In this document: positions 7,755-16,218 of the stretch, piece after piece | Layout: each line of letters starts with the position of its first letter | Position numbering within the stretch: the first letter of the stretch is position 1 | DNA from: Mucilaginibacter sp. | Lineage (GTDB): Bacteria; Bacteroidota; Bacteroidia; Sphingobacteriales; Sphingobacteriaceae | NCBI RefSeq assembly: GCF_028288205.1 | Contig: NZ_JAQBOD010000012.1 | Span: 1-64,000, forward strand | DNA length: 64,000 nucleotides | Reading direction: 5' to 3' | Notes under the pieces: generated by a model | What the model saw: only the letters and a program-made list of their open reading frames with translations | What the model was told of the DNA's origin: nothing | The model's database searches: none | Translations under genes and position numbers: made by a program

Positions 7755-8381
7755 TTATCTTTGAGCCATCTTTTTTAAATTACGATTATATTTTTGGATT
7801 GCTTTGAGATAATCTTTCTTTCGGGCACTTTCAAGCGCGTCGATATTCGTACTCACCACTTTTTTCAAATGTTCCTCATTAAATTTTTCAATGGGGCCAT
7901 CGTTGAATTGTAGCGCAACAAATGGCAAATATCCATCACTTAAAAAGGAATATGCACTTATGGGACCGGATATTGTTTTAAACATCCAGCAAGTGTCATT
8001 TGCTATTCCTTCAACTTTTTTACCTCCAAAAAGATCACGTGAAATACGAAGGGTTTGGTTTGCAAATATTTTTTTCCTCCTGTTAGTATCCGATCTCGGG
8101 TAACTTTTATCTACAAAAAGCAAATAAGCTTTATGTAAGGAAGCATCGGAATATATTTTTGAATCTACAATTTTCTGAGTACTATCTGCCATTGTTACAA
8201 CAAATGTAAATGAGCGATTGTATTGATTATTGTTTAAGCTTAACATACTCATTTGCATTTGCTGATTCATGAATTGCCTGTTAAGCATATTGTTTACTGC
8301 ACTCATGTTTTGTGCCGATGCTTTACTTATAATAATAACGCTAAATAAAAAAATGGAGAGATACTTGGCAATAGCCTTCAT
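7755..8381 (-). CDS. hypothetical exported protein
   Basis: A 208-residue protein starting at the ATG at 8381, where a signal peptide begins (MKAIAKYLSIFLFSVIIISK, cleavage near ASAQ). An in-frame extension to 8423 would put 14 polar residues before the signal and is not favoured. The mature part has a central strand-rich region (SFTFVVTMADSTQKIVDSKI) and a basic, Lys/Arg-rich C-terminus. No known domain is recognised. Likely periplasmic. It is a single gene with no informative neighbours. Confidence 0.7.
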   Translation of the reverse strand: MKAIAKYLSIFLFSVIIISKASAQNMSAVNNMLNRQFMNQQMQMSMLSLNNNQYNRSFTFVVTMADSTQKIVDSKIYSDASLHKAYLLFVDKSYPRSDTNRRKKIFANQTLRISRDLFGGKKVEGIANDTCWMFKTISGPISAYSFLSDGYLPFVALQFNDGPIEKFNEEHLKKVVSTNIDALESARKKDYLKAIQKYNRNLKKMAQR

Positions 8382-8563
8382 GTGACAGGGTTTAATGGCG
8401 CAAATATCCCCGTTTACCCACATATAAACAAATTATAAAAAAATGAACTCAGAGAAATTTTTTATACATAAGATCCGGCATCTAAGTGTTTTTTGACACA
8501 AACATCACTATTCACATTATTTTTATAACCAACTTGTGAACTGAATATAACAATATTACATAT

Positions 8564-9163
8564 ATGAAAATAATTATTGTAGGTGCCAGCGGTACCATAG
8601 GTAAAAAGGTTACCAAAGCCCTCAGCGTTGAAGGTAATGAGATTGTCACGGCCGGCTCAAAAAGCGGCGATGTACAGGTTGATATTACTTCTACCGAATC
8701 GATCGAAGCTTTTTACAAAAAGATTGGGCCATTTGATGCCTTGGTAAGTGTAACCGGAAGCGCTCATTTCGGGCCTTTAGCAACCATGACAGCCAAAGAT
8801 TTTGATACCGGCCTGCAAAGCAAACTTTTAGGGCAGGTTAATCTTGTGCTGATCGGGCAGCATTATATTAATCCTAAGGGCTCGTTTACGCTTACATCTG
8901 GAATTTTATCTGATGACCCTATTGTTCTTGGTGCAAATCTTAGCACAGTAAATGGTGGCATCAACGCTTTTGCCAAAGCTGCCGCCATTGAGTTGGAAAA
9001 CGGTGTACGTATTAACGCAATTAGCGCCGGTGTTGTAGAAGACGCGCCACACTATTTCCCTTATTTTCCGGGCCATATACCGGTTGCTATGGGCACAGTT
9101 GCAAACGCCTATTACAAAAGTGTATTTGGCGCTTTAACAGGGCAAGTTATTACAGTTTGGTAA
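8564..9163 (+). CDS. short-chain dehydrogenase-like protein lacking the catalytic Tyr-Lys
   Basis: A compact 199-residue Rossmann protein with the dinucleotide loop GASGTIG (residues 7-13) and the conserved Ser of the TSG segment (S112). At the place of the usual YxxxK the sequence reads LSTVN (126-130), so both catalytic residues are missing. It may bind NAD(P) and act as a sensor or use another mechanism. The length is shorter than the usual 240-260 of classical SDRs. It is a single gene. Confidence 0.85.
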   Translation: MKIIIVGASGTIGKKVTKALSVEGNEIVTAGSKSGDVQVDITSTESIEAFYKKIGPFDALVSVTGSAHFGPLATMTAKDFDTGLQSKLLGQVNLVLIGQHYINPKGSFTLTSGILSDDPIVLGANLSTVNGGINAFAKAAAIELENGVRINAISAGVVEDAPHYFPYFPGHIPVAMGTVANAYYKSVFGALTGQVITVW

Positions 9164-9167
9164 GTTT

Positions 9168-9215
9168 GTCTGAACCTGCATTTTTACGATTGAAGGATTA
9201 ACAGGACTTTTTGGC
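9168..9215. repeat. GTCTGAACC-type intergenic repeat
   Basis: GTCTGAACCTGCATTTTTAC followed by GATTGAAGGATTAACAGGAC matches the repeat at 5335-5385. The first half also occurs at 38952. Confidence 0.6.
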
Positions 9216-9225
9216 TTGCGATGAA

Positions 9226-9258
9226 AGACTTACGAAGTTTTGAAAACTTCGTAAGTCT
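9226..9258. repeat. 33-bp perfect palindrome
   Basis: AGACTTACGAAGTTTT and its exact inverse are separated by one base. No T-run follows on either strand, so it is more likely a repeat unit than an intrinsic terminator. Confidence 0.75.
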
Positions 9259-9385
9259 AAACAATACCCACCAGACTTTGCTTCAATCAGCCTGCTTTAC
9301 ATATATCCCTGGTTGGCCTTATCTTATCATTCCAATACTTCGTATTTTTACAGTTTGGTAATTTTAGTATTACTAACAAATATTA

Positions 9386-9997
9386 ATGAATATTTCAAGA
9401 GTATATAAAATAGAAACCGAACGACTCCTAATTCGCTGTTATGAGCCTACCGATGCTGCCCTGCTGCTTGATGCCATTACCATTAGTCTTGATCATTTAA
9501 AACCCTGGATGCCCTGGGCAAATAAAGAACCAACAAGTCTGGATGCCAAAATTGACTTACTGCGCAAATTCAGAGGGCAGTTTGACCTGGGTGAGGATTA
9601 TACGTTTGGAATATTCGATAAAAACGAAACTGAACTCATTGGCTCCACAGGCTTACACAACCGGCTTGGCCCTGCCGAGCGGGAAATTGGCTATTGGATC
9701 AGTGCGAAACATTTAAATAAGGGCTATGCACAGGAAGTGGTTTGCGCCCTAACCAAAGTGGGCTTTGAGATCGAGGCACTGGCCCGTATCGAGATTCATT
9801 GCGCCCCGCAAAATATCAGGAGTTTAAATATCCCCAGAAAATTGGGGTACAGCCTTGAAAAAACATTATCAGATCCTATCAATTCGCCTGTTGGTAGTAT
9901 GGTTTGGAGGATGAATAAAGCTGCGTATGACAGGTCGACTATTAAAGCAACACCCTTAAATGTTTTTGATATCGTGGGGCACCAGATCAATATCTAA
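9386..9997 (+). CDS. GNAT-family N-acetyltransferase (RimJ/RimL-like)
   Basis: A 203-residue acetyl-CoA-dependent acyltransferase. It opens with IETERLLIRCYEPTDAALLL, typical of the RimJ/RimL-like Acetyltransf_3 group. It continues with REIGYWISAKHLNKGYAQEV, where the acetyl-CoA pyrophosphate-binding loop lies, and ends with NIRSLNIPRKLGYSLE. Family members acetylate ribosomal-protein N-termini, antibiotics or small amines; the substrate is not predictable. It is a single gene, with a mobile-element-like inverted repeat starting 18 bases after the stop codon. Confidence 0.88.
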   Translation: MNISRVYKIETERLLIRCYEPTDAALLLDAITISLDHLKPWMPWANKEPTSLDAKIDLLRKFRGQFDLGEDYTFGIFDKNETELIGSTGLHNRLGPAEREIGYWISAKHLNKGYAQEVVCALTKVGFEIEALARIEIHCAPQNIRSLNIPRKLGYSLEKTLSDPINSPVGSMVWRMNKAAYDRSTIKATPLNVFDIVGHQINI

Positions 9998-10014
9998 CCG
10001 AATTTGGGGATATG

Positions 10015-10154
10015 GGTTCTTCGTCAGTTTTGGTGAAACTAAGACATCCCAAGGAATAAACTGGAAAATTTTGTATAAATCGCAACTGTATGTGATTTTG
10101 GATCACCGCAAATAAGAACCACTTGTATCACTTCACCAAAACTGACGAAGAACC
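10015..10154. mobile_element. 140-bp MITE-like element with 23-bp inverted ends
   Basis: The ends are exact inverted copies 23 bp long (GGTTCTTCGTCAGTTTTGGT then GAA, and its complement), enclosing 94 bp without an ORF. This is the form of a non-autonomous transposable element. No flanking target duplication is visible, and no transposase gene is in the window, so mobility is inferred. Confidence 0.65.
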
Positions 10155-10280
10155 GCTTTTAGCGAAACCCCCACTTAAAGACTTGTTTCAAATAACAAAT
10201 GTAAAAACAAAAGCCCAAATACGATCTGCAACAACCAGGTTTAAAGCAGTCGGGGGCGAAAAGCTCTTTAAGGAAAATTG

Positions 10281-10892
10281 CTAGTACGGTATTTCATTTT
10301 TAACCCACTCCAATTGGTACAAATTTAATACACCAGGTTCAATTTTTAAATCGGGTCTAAAGTATAATATACCTGTTACGAAATGGCGGGTAAGCTGGTT
10401 ACTATTGGTGATAACAGCCTCCGAATCAAAAACAGGGTCTTTTCTCAGGAGCCTATCAGATTCAGAATCCAAAACATAAAAGTTTAGTATGAAAGGACCG
10501 TCCTCTCCGAGCTCGCTCAAAAATACATCATATTTTTCATTCTGCGGACGGATTTTCAAATCATCGTAATTTAATGTTTTAATCAGTTCTATGTCGTTGT
10601 AATAATTAATGCCATTTTTATCTATCGTTATTTTGGTAACATTACTTTTCGTTTTTTTTCGCATCGTTACCATCAGCCATCCAAAAAACCACACCAGCAG
10701 TAAGGACAGTACAAGCATTCCTATTTTTAAACTGATTGAAATATGTCTTGAATTAAAAATGAGTATCGTCATTCCTATCAAAGCAATGGGTACAAATACA
10801 GACATCAGCCACCCAAATCCTTTGATGAACGAAGTGAGAACGTGGGAATGCCTGGATGTTATTTCGGGGAAATTATTTTTAGTAAATGTCAT
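10281..10892 (-). CDS. hypothetical membrane protein
   Basis: A 203-residue protein with two predicted transmembrane helices near the N-terminus (about residues 27-46 and 56-76), followed by the positive stretch RKKTKSN and a soluble domain of about 125 residues. Positive-inside bias places the C-terminal domain in the cytoplasm. The arrangement resembles YcxB-like or DUF304-like bacterial proteins, but no clear match is seen. It is a single gene, divergent from the acyl-CoA synthetase. Confidence 0.65.
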   Translation of the reverse strand: MTFTKNNFPEITSRHSHVLTSFIKGFGWLMSVFVPIALIGMTILIFNSRHISISLKIGMLVLSLLLVWFFGWLMVTMRKKTKSNVTKITIDKNGINYYNDIELIKTLNYDDLKIRPQNEKYDVFLSELGEDGPFILNFYVLDSESDRLLRKDPVFDSEAVITNSNQLTRHFVTGILYFRPDLKIEPGVLNLYQLEWVKNEIPY

Positions 10893-11014
10893 TTTTAAAT
10901 TATGTACCTGTGCAATGTGGTAGTATTTGATTTTGTATGAATTTAAAAAGATACAACTAATAACACAAATCTGCCCAATCTAGCGCAAGTCTCAGCGCTT
11001 GGCCCGGGTTTTCG

Positions 11015-11060
11015 CTAAAATGGCACCACCAAATGTGGTGGTTGTACCATTTCATTTTAG
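11015..11060. repeat. hairpin upstream of acyl-CoA synthetase
   Basis: Outer arms CTAAAATG / CATTTTAG and inner arms ACCACCA / TGGTGGT form a two-part stem with a small internal loop. It lies just upstream of the candidate -7 element at 11079, so it could be an operator or the end of an upstream transcript. Confidence 0.55.
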
Positions 11061-11078
11061 TTTTACCCATAAAAAACA

Positions 11079-11086
11079 TAAGTTTG
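11079..11086 (+). promoter_or_regulatory. candidate -7 element of acyl-CoA synthetase
   Basis: TAAGTTTG matches TAnnTTTG exactly, 26 bases before the ATG. No convincing -33 TTG is found at the expected distance. Confidence 0.4.
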
Positions 11087-11111
11087 ATGCTCATAAATCT
11101 ATTGATATTTA

Positions 11112-13025
11112 ATGAACCAGGCAATTGAACCGTCAACCGTTCCGGGCTTTATTCGCAATGTTGTAGCCAACATCCATCCAGATAGCCATACTTTTTTAAT
11201 GCATAAGGTAAAGGATACCTGGGTTGAGATAACCTATAAACAAGCCCTCGAAAAAATAGATGCCATATCGGCCTGGTTCCTGCGTATGGGCATCCAAAAG
11301 GGCGACCGACTTTCCCTGCTAATTGAGAACGGTCCTGATTATGTATATTATGACCAGGCCCTGCAGCAAATAGGCGCTATCAATACTTCCATATACCCTA
11401 CTCTTACCGAAAGCGAGATAGAATATATCCTGAATGACTCGGGCGCTAAAACCATTTTGGTGGGCAATCCCTTCCTGTTTCGCAAGGTGCTTAAAATAGC
11501 CAATAACTGCGAAGAACTGGTTCGGATTATCCCCGCATTTGATGATTTTGAAAAATACAGCGACAATCTAAGCCTTAATACAGGCGTAATTGGTTTTGAT
11601 GAATTGATACAGGAAGGTTTAGGCCTGGTTGAGCAATATCGCCACGCTATAAACGCTGCCCGCGAAGCTATTTTAACATCAGATATTTCCTGTCTTATTT
11701 ATACCTCGGGTACCACAGGCATTCCAAAAGGTGTGATGTTAACGCATCATAACCTTACCCAAAACGTAATCAATAGTTTGATACAGATCCCTTATATCGA
11801 AAAAACTGATCTGTTCCTATCATTCCTGCCGCTCTCGCATGTGTTTGAGCGTACAGCCACTTATCATATTTGTTTGTCAAAAGGCTGTACCATAGCCTTT
11901 GCTCAAAGTTTAGAGCTACTGGCCAAAAATATGGGCGAAGTTAGGCCTACCGTACTTTGCTGCGTACCGCGTTTGCTGGAGCGTATACATGATAAAGCCA
12001 TCAAAAACGGCACATCAGCCGGAGGCGTAAAATCAAAGATATTTTTGTGGGCGTTGGAAATCGGCAAAAAATACCGCCTGGTTAAAGAAGCAGGCAAAAA
12101 GCCTGGCATTATCTTAAAGAATCAGCAAAAGATTGCTGAAAAACTTGTGTTCAGCAAAATAAAGGAAAAAACAGGCGGTCGACTGAAATTCATGGTATCG
12201 GGCGGCGGCGCCTTGCCAAGAAACATCGGTGAGTTTTTTGGCGATCTGGGCATTGTGATACTGGAAGGTTTTGGCCTTACCGAAACATCGCCGGTAATGG
12301 CGGTTACGGAGTATCACCGGGTAATATATGGCACCGTTGGCCGCATTATTCCGGGTATTGAGGTGGCTATCCAAAATGTAGATACGCAACATATTTACAC
12401 CATACAAACACACGATAATTTTAAGGAAGACCTGACATCAGAAGAAGGTGAGATCATTGTGCGCGGACATTGTGTAATGAAAGGTTATTGGAACAAACCA
12501 GAGGAAACCGCAACGGTGATTGATAAGGATGGCTGGTTCCACACCGGCGATATCGGCAGGTTTTACCGCGGTAACCTGCAGATAACCGACCGCCTTAAAA
12601 ACATGCTGGTAAATGCCTACGGCAAAAACATATATCCTACCCCGGTTGAAAACACCTACCTGAAAAGTCCTAAAATTGAACAGATATTTTTAGTCGGCGA
12701 TAAGCGCGAATATATTACTGCCATTATTGTACCATCGCGCGAAACCATGCAGGAAACTTTTGGCCTCAAGGATTCATTTTTTGAACAACCTGATGTGTTT
12801 GTGGAGGATAAGGAACTGGTTGACTGGATTGGCCAGGACCTGCGTAGGCTAAGCAATGAGCTGGCCAAGTTTGAGCGCATTAAAGCGTTCAAGGTAAAAC
12901 GCAATCCTTTTAGTATGGACGACGGGGAGATAACCCCTACCATGAAGGCCAAGCGCAAGGTTATTGAAAAGAAATACGCCGCCGACATTGACGAAATGTA
13001 CCTGCAGGAAGCTGAAGCGGACTAA
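11112..13025 (+). CDS. long-chain fatty-acid--CoA ligase (AMP-binding)
   Basis: Activates fatty acids to acyl-AMP and then acyl-CoA. The 637-residue protein has the AMP-binding P-loop YTSGTTGIPKG near residue 197, the GFGLTETSP motif near 385, the WFHTGDIG motif near 475, and ITDRLKNML with the flexible hinge. The size and the insert before GFGLTETSP match the long-chain FACS/FadD15-like group. No signal peptide is present; peripheral membrane association is expected. A family A repeat follows the stop. No other beta-oxidation genes are adjacent. Confidence 0.93.
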   Translation: MNQAIEPSTVPGFIRNVVANIHPDSHTFLMHKVKDTWVEITYKQALEKIDAISAWFLRMGIQKGDRLSLLIENGPDYVYYDQALQQIGAINTSIYPTLTESEIEYILNDSGAKTILVGNPFLFRKVLKIANNCEELVRIIPAFDDFEKYSDNLSLNTGVIGFDELIQEGLGLVEQYRHAINAAREAILTSDISCLIYTSGTTGIPKGVMLTHHNLTQNVINSLIQIPYIEKTDLFLSFLPLSHVFERTATYHICLSKGCTIAFAQSLELLAKNMGEVRPTVLCCVPRLLERIHDKAIKNGTSAGGVKSKIFLWALEIGKKYRLVKEAGKKPGIILKNQQKIAEKLVFSKIKEKTGGRLKFMVSGGGALPRNIGEFFGDLGIVILEGFGLTETSPVMAVTEYHRVIYGTVGRIIPGIEVAIQNVDTQHIYTIQTHDNFKEDLTSEEGEIIVRGHCVMKGYWNKPEETATVIDKDGWFHTGDIGRFYRGNLQITDRLKNMLVNAYGKNIYPTPVENTYLKSPKIEQIFLVGDKREYITAIIVPSRETMQETFGLKDSFFEQPDVFVEDKELVDWIGQDLRRLSNELAKFERIKAFKVKRNPFSMDDGEITPTMKAKRKVIEKKYAADIDEMYLQEAEAD

Positions 13026-13036
13026 ATACCTCTCCG

Positions 13037-13125
13037 CGCGTCATTGCGCAGCGTGGCAACCCCCGATATACAGAGCGGCTCTGTATATCGGGGATTGCCA
13101 CGTCGTTCCTCCTCGCAATGACGCG
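13037..13125. repeat. dispersed palindromic repeat, family A copy 3 (diverged)
   Basis: The ends CGCGTCATTGCG / CGCAATGACGCG are kept. The inner arms differ from other copies: GCGTGGCAACCCCCGATATA pairs with TATATCGGGGATTGCCACG. It is an example of one end type joined to a different inner stem. Confidence 0.9.
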
Positions 13126-13219
13126 TGGATAGGGGCCCTTCTAAATCAACGTTCAGAAAAAATCAGCATAATCAGCGTAATTATACCCATCAATGATTAT
13201 TTTTGCTAATTTTGTTAGC

Positions 13220-14422
13220 ATGAAACGATCCGGAAGTGCCGATATGCCTTTACATTACGGCTATGTGCCGCAATGGCTTGCCGAGCGTATGGCCAAGCTT
13301 GGGCTTGCCGTGATTGAAAATATCATAATAGATTATGGTAAGGATGAAGTGCTTCGTCGTTTGAGCGACCCTTTCTGGTTTCAGAGCCTGGGCGCAGTGA
13401 TGGGGATGGACTGGCATTCGTCGGGCATTACCACCTCTGTGATGGGCGCATTAAAACGGGCCATTAATCCGCACAGCCGCGAGCTGGGTATTTATATTTG
13501 CGGTGGTAAAGGTAAATACTCCAAACAAACTCCAGCCGAGCTATTAAAGATCAGCGAAAGTACCGGCCTCGACGGCAATTATCTTGTAAAATGCAGTAAA
13601 CTGAGCGCCAAGGTTGATAATACCGCTATACAAGATGGTTTTCAACTTTACACCCACAGTTTTATCCTGAGTGATAACGGCAAATGGGCAGTAGTACAAC
13701 AAGGCATGAGCGATATCAGCAGTACAGCAAGGCGCTATCACTGGCATTCAGAACAGCTCAGCTCTTTTGTTAACGAACCGCATACCTCCATTTATGGGCA
13801 AAACCATGGCATGATCCTTAATATGACCGATAAACAGGCCGATAGCTCCAGGAACGGTGTAATGCAAATAGCCGCCGAAAATCCGGACCATATGCTGCGC
13901 GAGATCAATAAACTGGTAATGCCCGGGCATCATTACGTTACTGCCAAAGATGTTGACCTGAAACGCCTGGGTGCTGTACTATGGCTGGCCCATGAAAAGC
14001 AGCCTGCCGACTTTGAAGAACTTTTATTACTGCAGGGATTAGGTCCGCGCACTTTGCAATCGCTTGCACTGGTAAGCGAGGTGATCCACGGAACACCATC
14101 ACGGTTTAAAGACCCTGCGAGGTTTTCTTTTGCTCATGGCGGCAAGGATGGGCACCCTTTTCCGGTACCCACCAAAGTTTATGACGAAACCATTAGTACC
14201 CTACAAAACGCAGTTTATAAAGCCAAAATAGGTCAATCCGAAAAAAACGAAGCCATTAAGCGCTTATCAAAAATAGCAGAGAACGCCGAAAAGGATTTTA
14301 CCCCCAATGCAAATTTCGACCAGGTAATAGCCCACGAACGTGAAGCTTCCTGGAAATATGGCGGTCGTACTGTTATGGGCAGGGCTAAACCACCCGCTCA
14401 GCAGCAGTTGAAATTATTTTAA
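13220..14422 (+). CDS. DUF763-domain protein
   Basis: A 400-residue protein matching the DUF763 family, recognisable from MKRSGSADMPLHYGYVPQWL at the N-terminus and the helix-hairpin-like LLLQGLGPRTLQSLALVSEV near residue 275. The ATG at 13220 is chosen over an upstream ATG at 13193 because relatives begin with this segment. Its function is not established; the hairpin segment hints at DNA binding or repair. Many relatives are archaeal or thermophilic (from memory). It is a single gene with no informative neighbours. Confidence 0.85.
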   Translation: MKRSGSADMPLHYGYVPQWLAERMAKLGLAVIENIIIDYGKDEVLRRLSDPFWFQSLGAVMGMDWHSSGITTSVMGALKRAINPHSRELGIYICGGKGKYSKQTPAELLKISESTGLDGNYLVKCSKLSAKVDNTAIQDGFQLYTHSFILSDNGKWAVVQQGMSDISSTARRYHWHSEQLSSFVNEPHTSIYGQNHGMILNMTDKQADSSRNGVMQIAAENPDHMLREINKLVMPGHHYVTAKDVDLKRLGAVLWLAHEKQPADFEELLLLQGLGPRTLQSLALVSEVIHGTPSRFKDPARFSFAHGGKDGHPFPVPTKVYDETISTLQNAVYKAKIGQSEKNEAIKRLSKIAENAEKDFTPNANFDQVIAHEREASWKYGGRTVMGRAKPPAQQQLKLF

Positions 14423-14460
14423 TTGAACTATTCTTATGCCCAACTGGTCGTTACAGGAAT

Positions 14461-14612
14461 AACGTATAAGATTTCTCCCTGCGGTCGAAATGACAACAGT
14501 TTTTTAATTTTTAAAAAAAATGTCATTTCGATACGAGGTACGAGGAGAAATCTTGTACACGCGACTAAACAACGTATAGGATTTCTCCTCGTACCTCGTA
14601 TCGAAATGACAT
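14461..14612. repeat. palindromic repeat, family C copy 1, plus a half copy
   Basis: At 14520-14612 the 32-bp ends (ATGTCATTTCGATACGAGGT then ACGAGGAGAAAT, and complement) are perfectly inverted. A half element with GTATAAGATTTCTCCC and TCGAAATGAC lies just to the left (14461-14495). Related elements are at 24360 and 33942. Confidence 0.88.
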
Positions 14613-14623
14613 AACTTTTGTAG

Positions 14624-15154
14624 TTACCTTAAAGTAAGGCTAATAGCCTTAGCCGAATCTAGATGCGCTTTTAATGCAGGCAGTGTTTTTTGTGCGAGGC
14701 CCGAAATATCAGGGTCTTTTTCACGACTGGCTGAATTAAACAAAGCAACCTGTTGCTCATGCTCACTGATTATTTCTTGCATATAAGCTTTATCAAATGC
14801 CGCGGCACGTTTCTTTTCCAGGTCTACTAGCATTTGCTGGTGAACGGCGCTGATAGAATCTTCGGATATTACAAAATTAGCAGCTTGCAGTTTTTCCAGA
14901 TCAGTTGCAAGCTGGGTATGATCATCTATCATCATTTTGGCAAACTGTATAACCCGCTGATTCCTGGAGTTTGATATAGCCAAACCCGAGGCTTTAATAG
15001 CCGCAAGGCTAGTTTCAGTTCCACTGGCAAAAAATGACAGCCCCTTATCATCAACCAGGGCATTATTATAATTATTGGCGCGTTTATTACTCTCGCACGA
15101 TTGTACCAAAACCAAGGTAACTAAACCCAAAAGCAGCCTTATTATTTGTTTCAT
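14624..15154 (-). CDS. DUF4142-family lipoprotein
   Basis: A 176-residue lipoprotein: the N-terminal signal ends in VLVQSC, so Cys20 should be lipidated. The helical remainder carries features of DUF4142 (ferritin-like): SNSRNQRVIQFAKMMIDDHT and the segment QEIISEHEQQVALFNSASRE. The function of the family is not established. Likely anchored in the outer membrane and facing the periplasm. It is a single gene, divergent from the ArsR-SRPBCC operon. Confidence 0.87.
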   Translation of the reverse strand: MKQIIRLLLGLVTLVLVQSCESNKRANNYNNALVDDKGLSFFASGTETSLAAIKASGLAISNSRNQRVIQFAKMMIDDHTQLATDLEKLQAANFVISEDSISAVHQQMLVDLEKKRAAAFDKAYMQEIISEHEQQVALFNSASREKDPDISGLAQKTLPALKAHLDSAKAISLTLR

Positions 15155-15266
15155 TTAAACGTTATTGATAGTGCTTTATCTATCTAACGGAAATTAAGCA
15201 TTCTGGTTTATCAAAAGGTTGTAATAATATCATTACCAATCATTAGCATTTATTTTCACTTCTTCA

Positions 15267-15297
15267 TTGCGTAACCAAAAGGTTTCATTTATATTTG
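15267..15297 (+). promoter_or_regulatory. promoter of the first ArsR-SRPBCC operon
   Basis: TTG (15267-15269), 20-base spacer, TATATTTG (15290-15297) match the Bacteroidota sigma-ABfr consensus. The -33/-7 geometry is identical to the promoter at 45677. Confidence 0.75.
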
Positions 15298-15310
15298 TAA
15301 CCAATTGGTT
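15273..15310 (+). promoter_or_regulatory. paired AACC-N4-GGTT operators
   Basis: Inverted repeats AACC-AAAA-GGTT (15273-15284) and AACC-AATT-GGTT (15299-15310) lie 26 bp apart, one between the promoter elements and one over the predicted transcription start. Probable autoregulatory sites for the ArsR protein encoded next. Confidence 0.7.
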
Positions 15311-15328
15311 TCACATAACCATCAAACT

Positions 15329-15676
15329 ATGTATAGAGATGTTTTTAGGGCCATAGCCGACCCTACCCGACGCGAGATCATCAACCTGATTGCTCACAAC
15401 AGCATGAACCTAAATTCTGTAGCCGATAACTTTGATATGAGCCGGCCGGCGGTATCAAAACATATAAAAATACTCACGGAATGCGGTTTACTGGTAGTTA
15501 AACAGCAGGGCCGGGAACGATTTTGCCAGGCCAATCTTAGTCAGCTGCAGGAAGTGACTGATTGGGCCGAACAATACCGCAGGTTCTGGACCCAAAAACT
15601 AGACGCGTTGGGCGATTTTCTGAATAAAGAACAAGAAGCAACCGATAATATTAAACTTAAAAAGAAAAAATTATGA
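15329..15676 (+). CDS. ArsR-family winged-helix repressor (SRPBCC-linked type)
   Basis: A 115-residue DNA-binding protein of the metal-independent ArsR branch. The N-terminal helix [18 protein letters not shown] and the recognition helix DMSRPAVSKHIKIL are typical, and no metal-binding cysteine pair is present. A TTG at 15305 would extend it by eight residues into the operator; the ATG at 15329 is favoured. Its stop overlaps the SRPBCC start (ATGA). It should repress its own operon through the two AACC-N4-GGTT sites upstream. A paralogue is at 45744. Confidence 0.9.
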   Translation: MYRDVFRAIADPTRREIINLIAHNSMNLNSVADNFDMSRPAVSKHIKILTECGLLVVKQQGRERFCQANLSQLQEVTDWAEQYRRFWTQKLDALGDFLNKEQEATDNIKLKKKKL

Positions 15677-16095
15677 GTACACAACCATTTGTAATTGACC
15701 GTATCTATAACGCTCCGGCTGATAAAGTATGGCAAGCCCTTACAGATCATAAAAAAATGAAAGAATGGTATTTTGACTTACCAGATTTTAAACCGGTAGT
15801 TGGCTTTGAATTTAGCTTTAGTGCCTCAAACGAAGGCATAACCTTCGTTCATCTGTGCAGGGTTACCGAAGTTATTGAAGGCAAAAAGCTATCTCACACC
15901 TGGCGGTATGAGGGCTATGAAGGCGATTCTGAAGTTACCTGGGAGCTTTTTCCTCAGGGCGGTAAAACCAGATTAGTGCTTACACATACTGGTCTGGAAA
16001 CTTTCCCACCAATAAAGGATTTTGCAAGAGAAAACTTTGTACAAGGATGGACGGATATTGTTGGCCGCTCGTTGAAGGAATATGTAGAAAAGTAA
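15673..16095 (+). CDS. SRPBCC / AHSA1-domain protein, partner of ArsR
   Basis: A 140-residue START-like domain protein. It begins VIDRIYNAPADKVWQALTDH, typical of AHSA1, and ends with a long helix (NFVQGWTDIVGRSLKEYVEK). It is translationally coupled to the ArsR gene by an ATGA overlap. ArsR-SRPBCC pairs are widespread; the SRPBCC member has been proposed to bind a hydrophobic ligand, but none is proven for this one. The tract after the stop holds the family B repeat. Confidence 0.87.
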   Translation: MSTQPFVIDRIYNAPADKVWQALTDHKKMKEWYFDLPDFKPVVGFEFSFSASNEGITFVHLCRVTEVIEGKKLSHTWRYEGYEGDSEVTWELFPQGGKTRLVLTHTGLETFPPIKDFARENFVQGWTDIVGRSLKEYVEK

Positions 16096-16116
16096 CAGAT
16101 TCTAATATCATAATAA

Positions 16117-16174
16117 ACGCATGTAATGCGTCTCTACATAAAAAATTGACTGTAGAGACGCATAATTGCGTCTC
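16117..16174. repeat. dispersed palindromic repeat, family B copy 2
   Basis: ACGCATGTAATGCGTCTCTA and TAGAGACGCATAATTGCGTC are imperfect inverted arms around a short A-rich centre. The element matches the copy at 1051. Confidence 0.85.
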
Positions 16175-16218
16175 CTATCCAGGATGCAGTAATTCTTATT
16201 ACCTTCGAATTAATAATT

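Noticed and set aside
13193..13219. An earlier ATG start for the DUF763 gene at 13193
   Set aside because: The family begins at MKRSG; the extra nine residues are hydrophobic and unlike relatives. A TAATTTTG element at 13207 was also considered as a promoter but is too close to the ATG.
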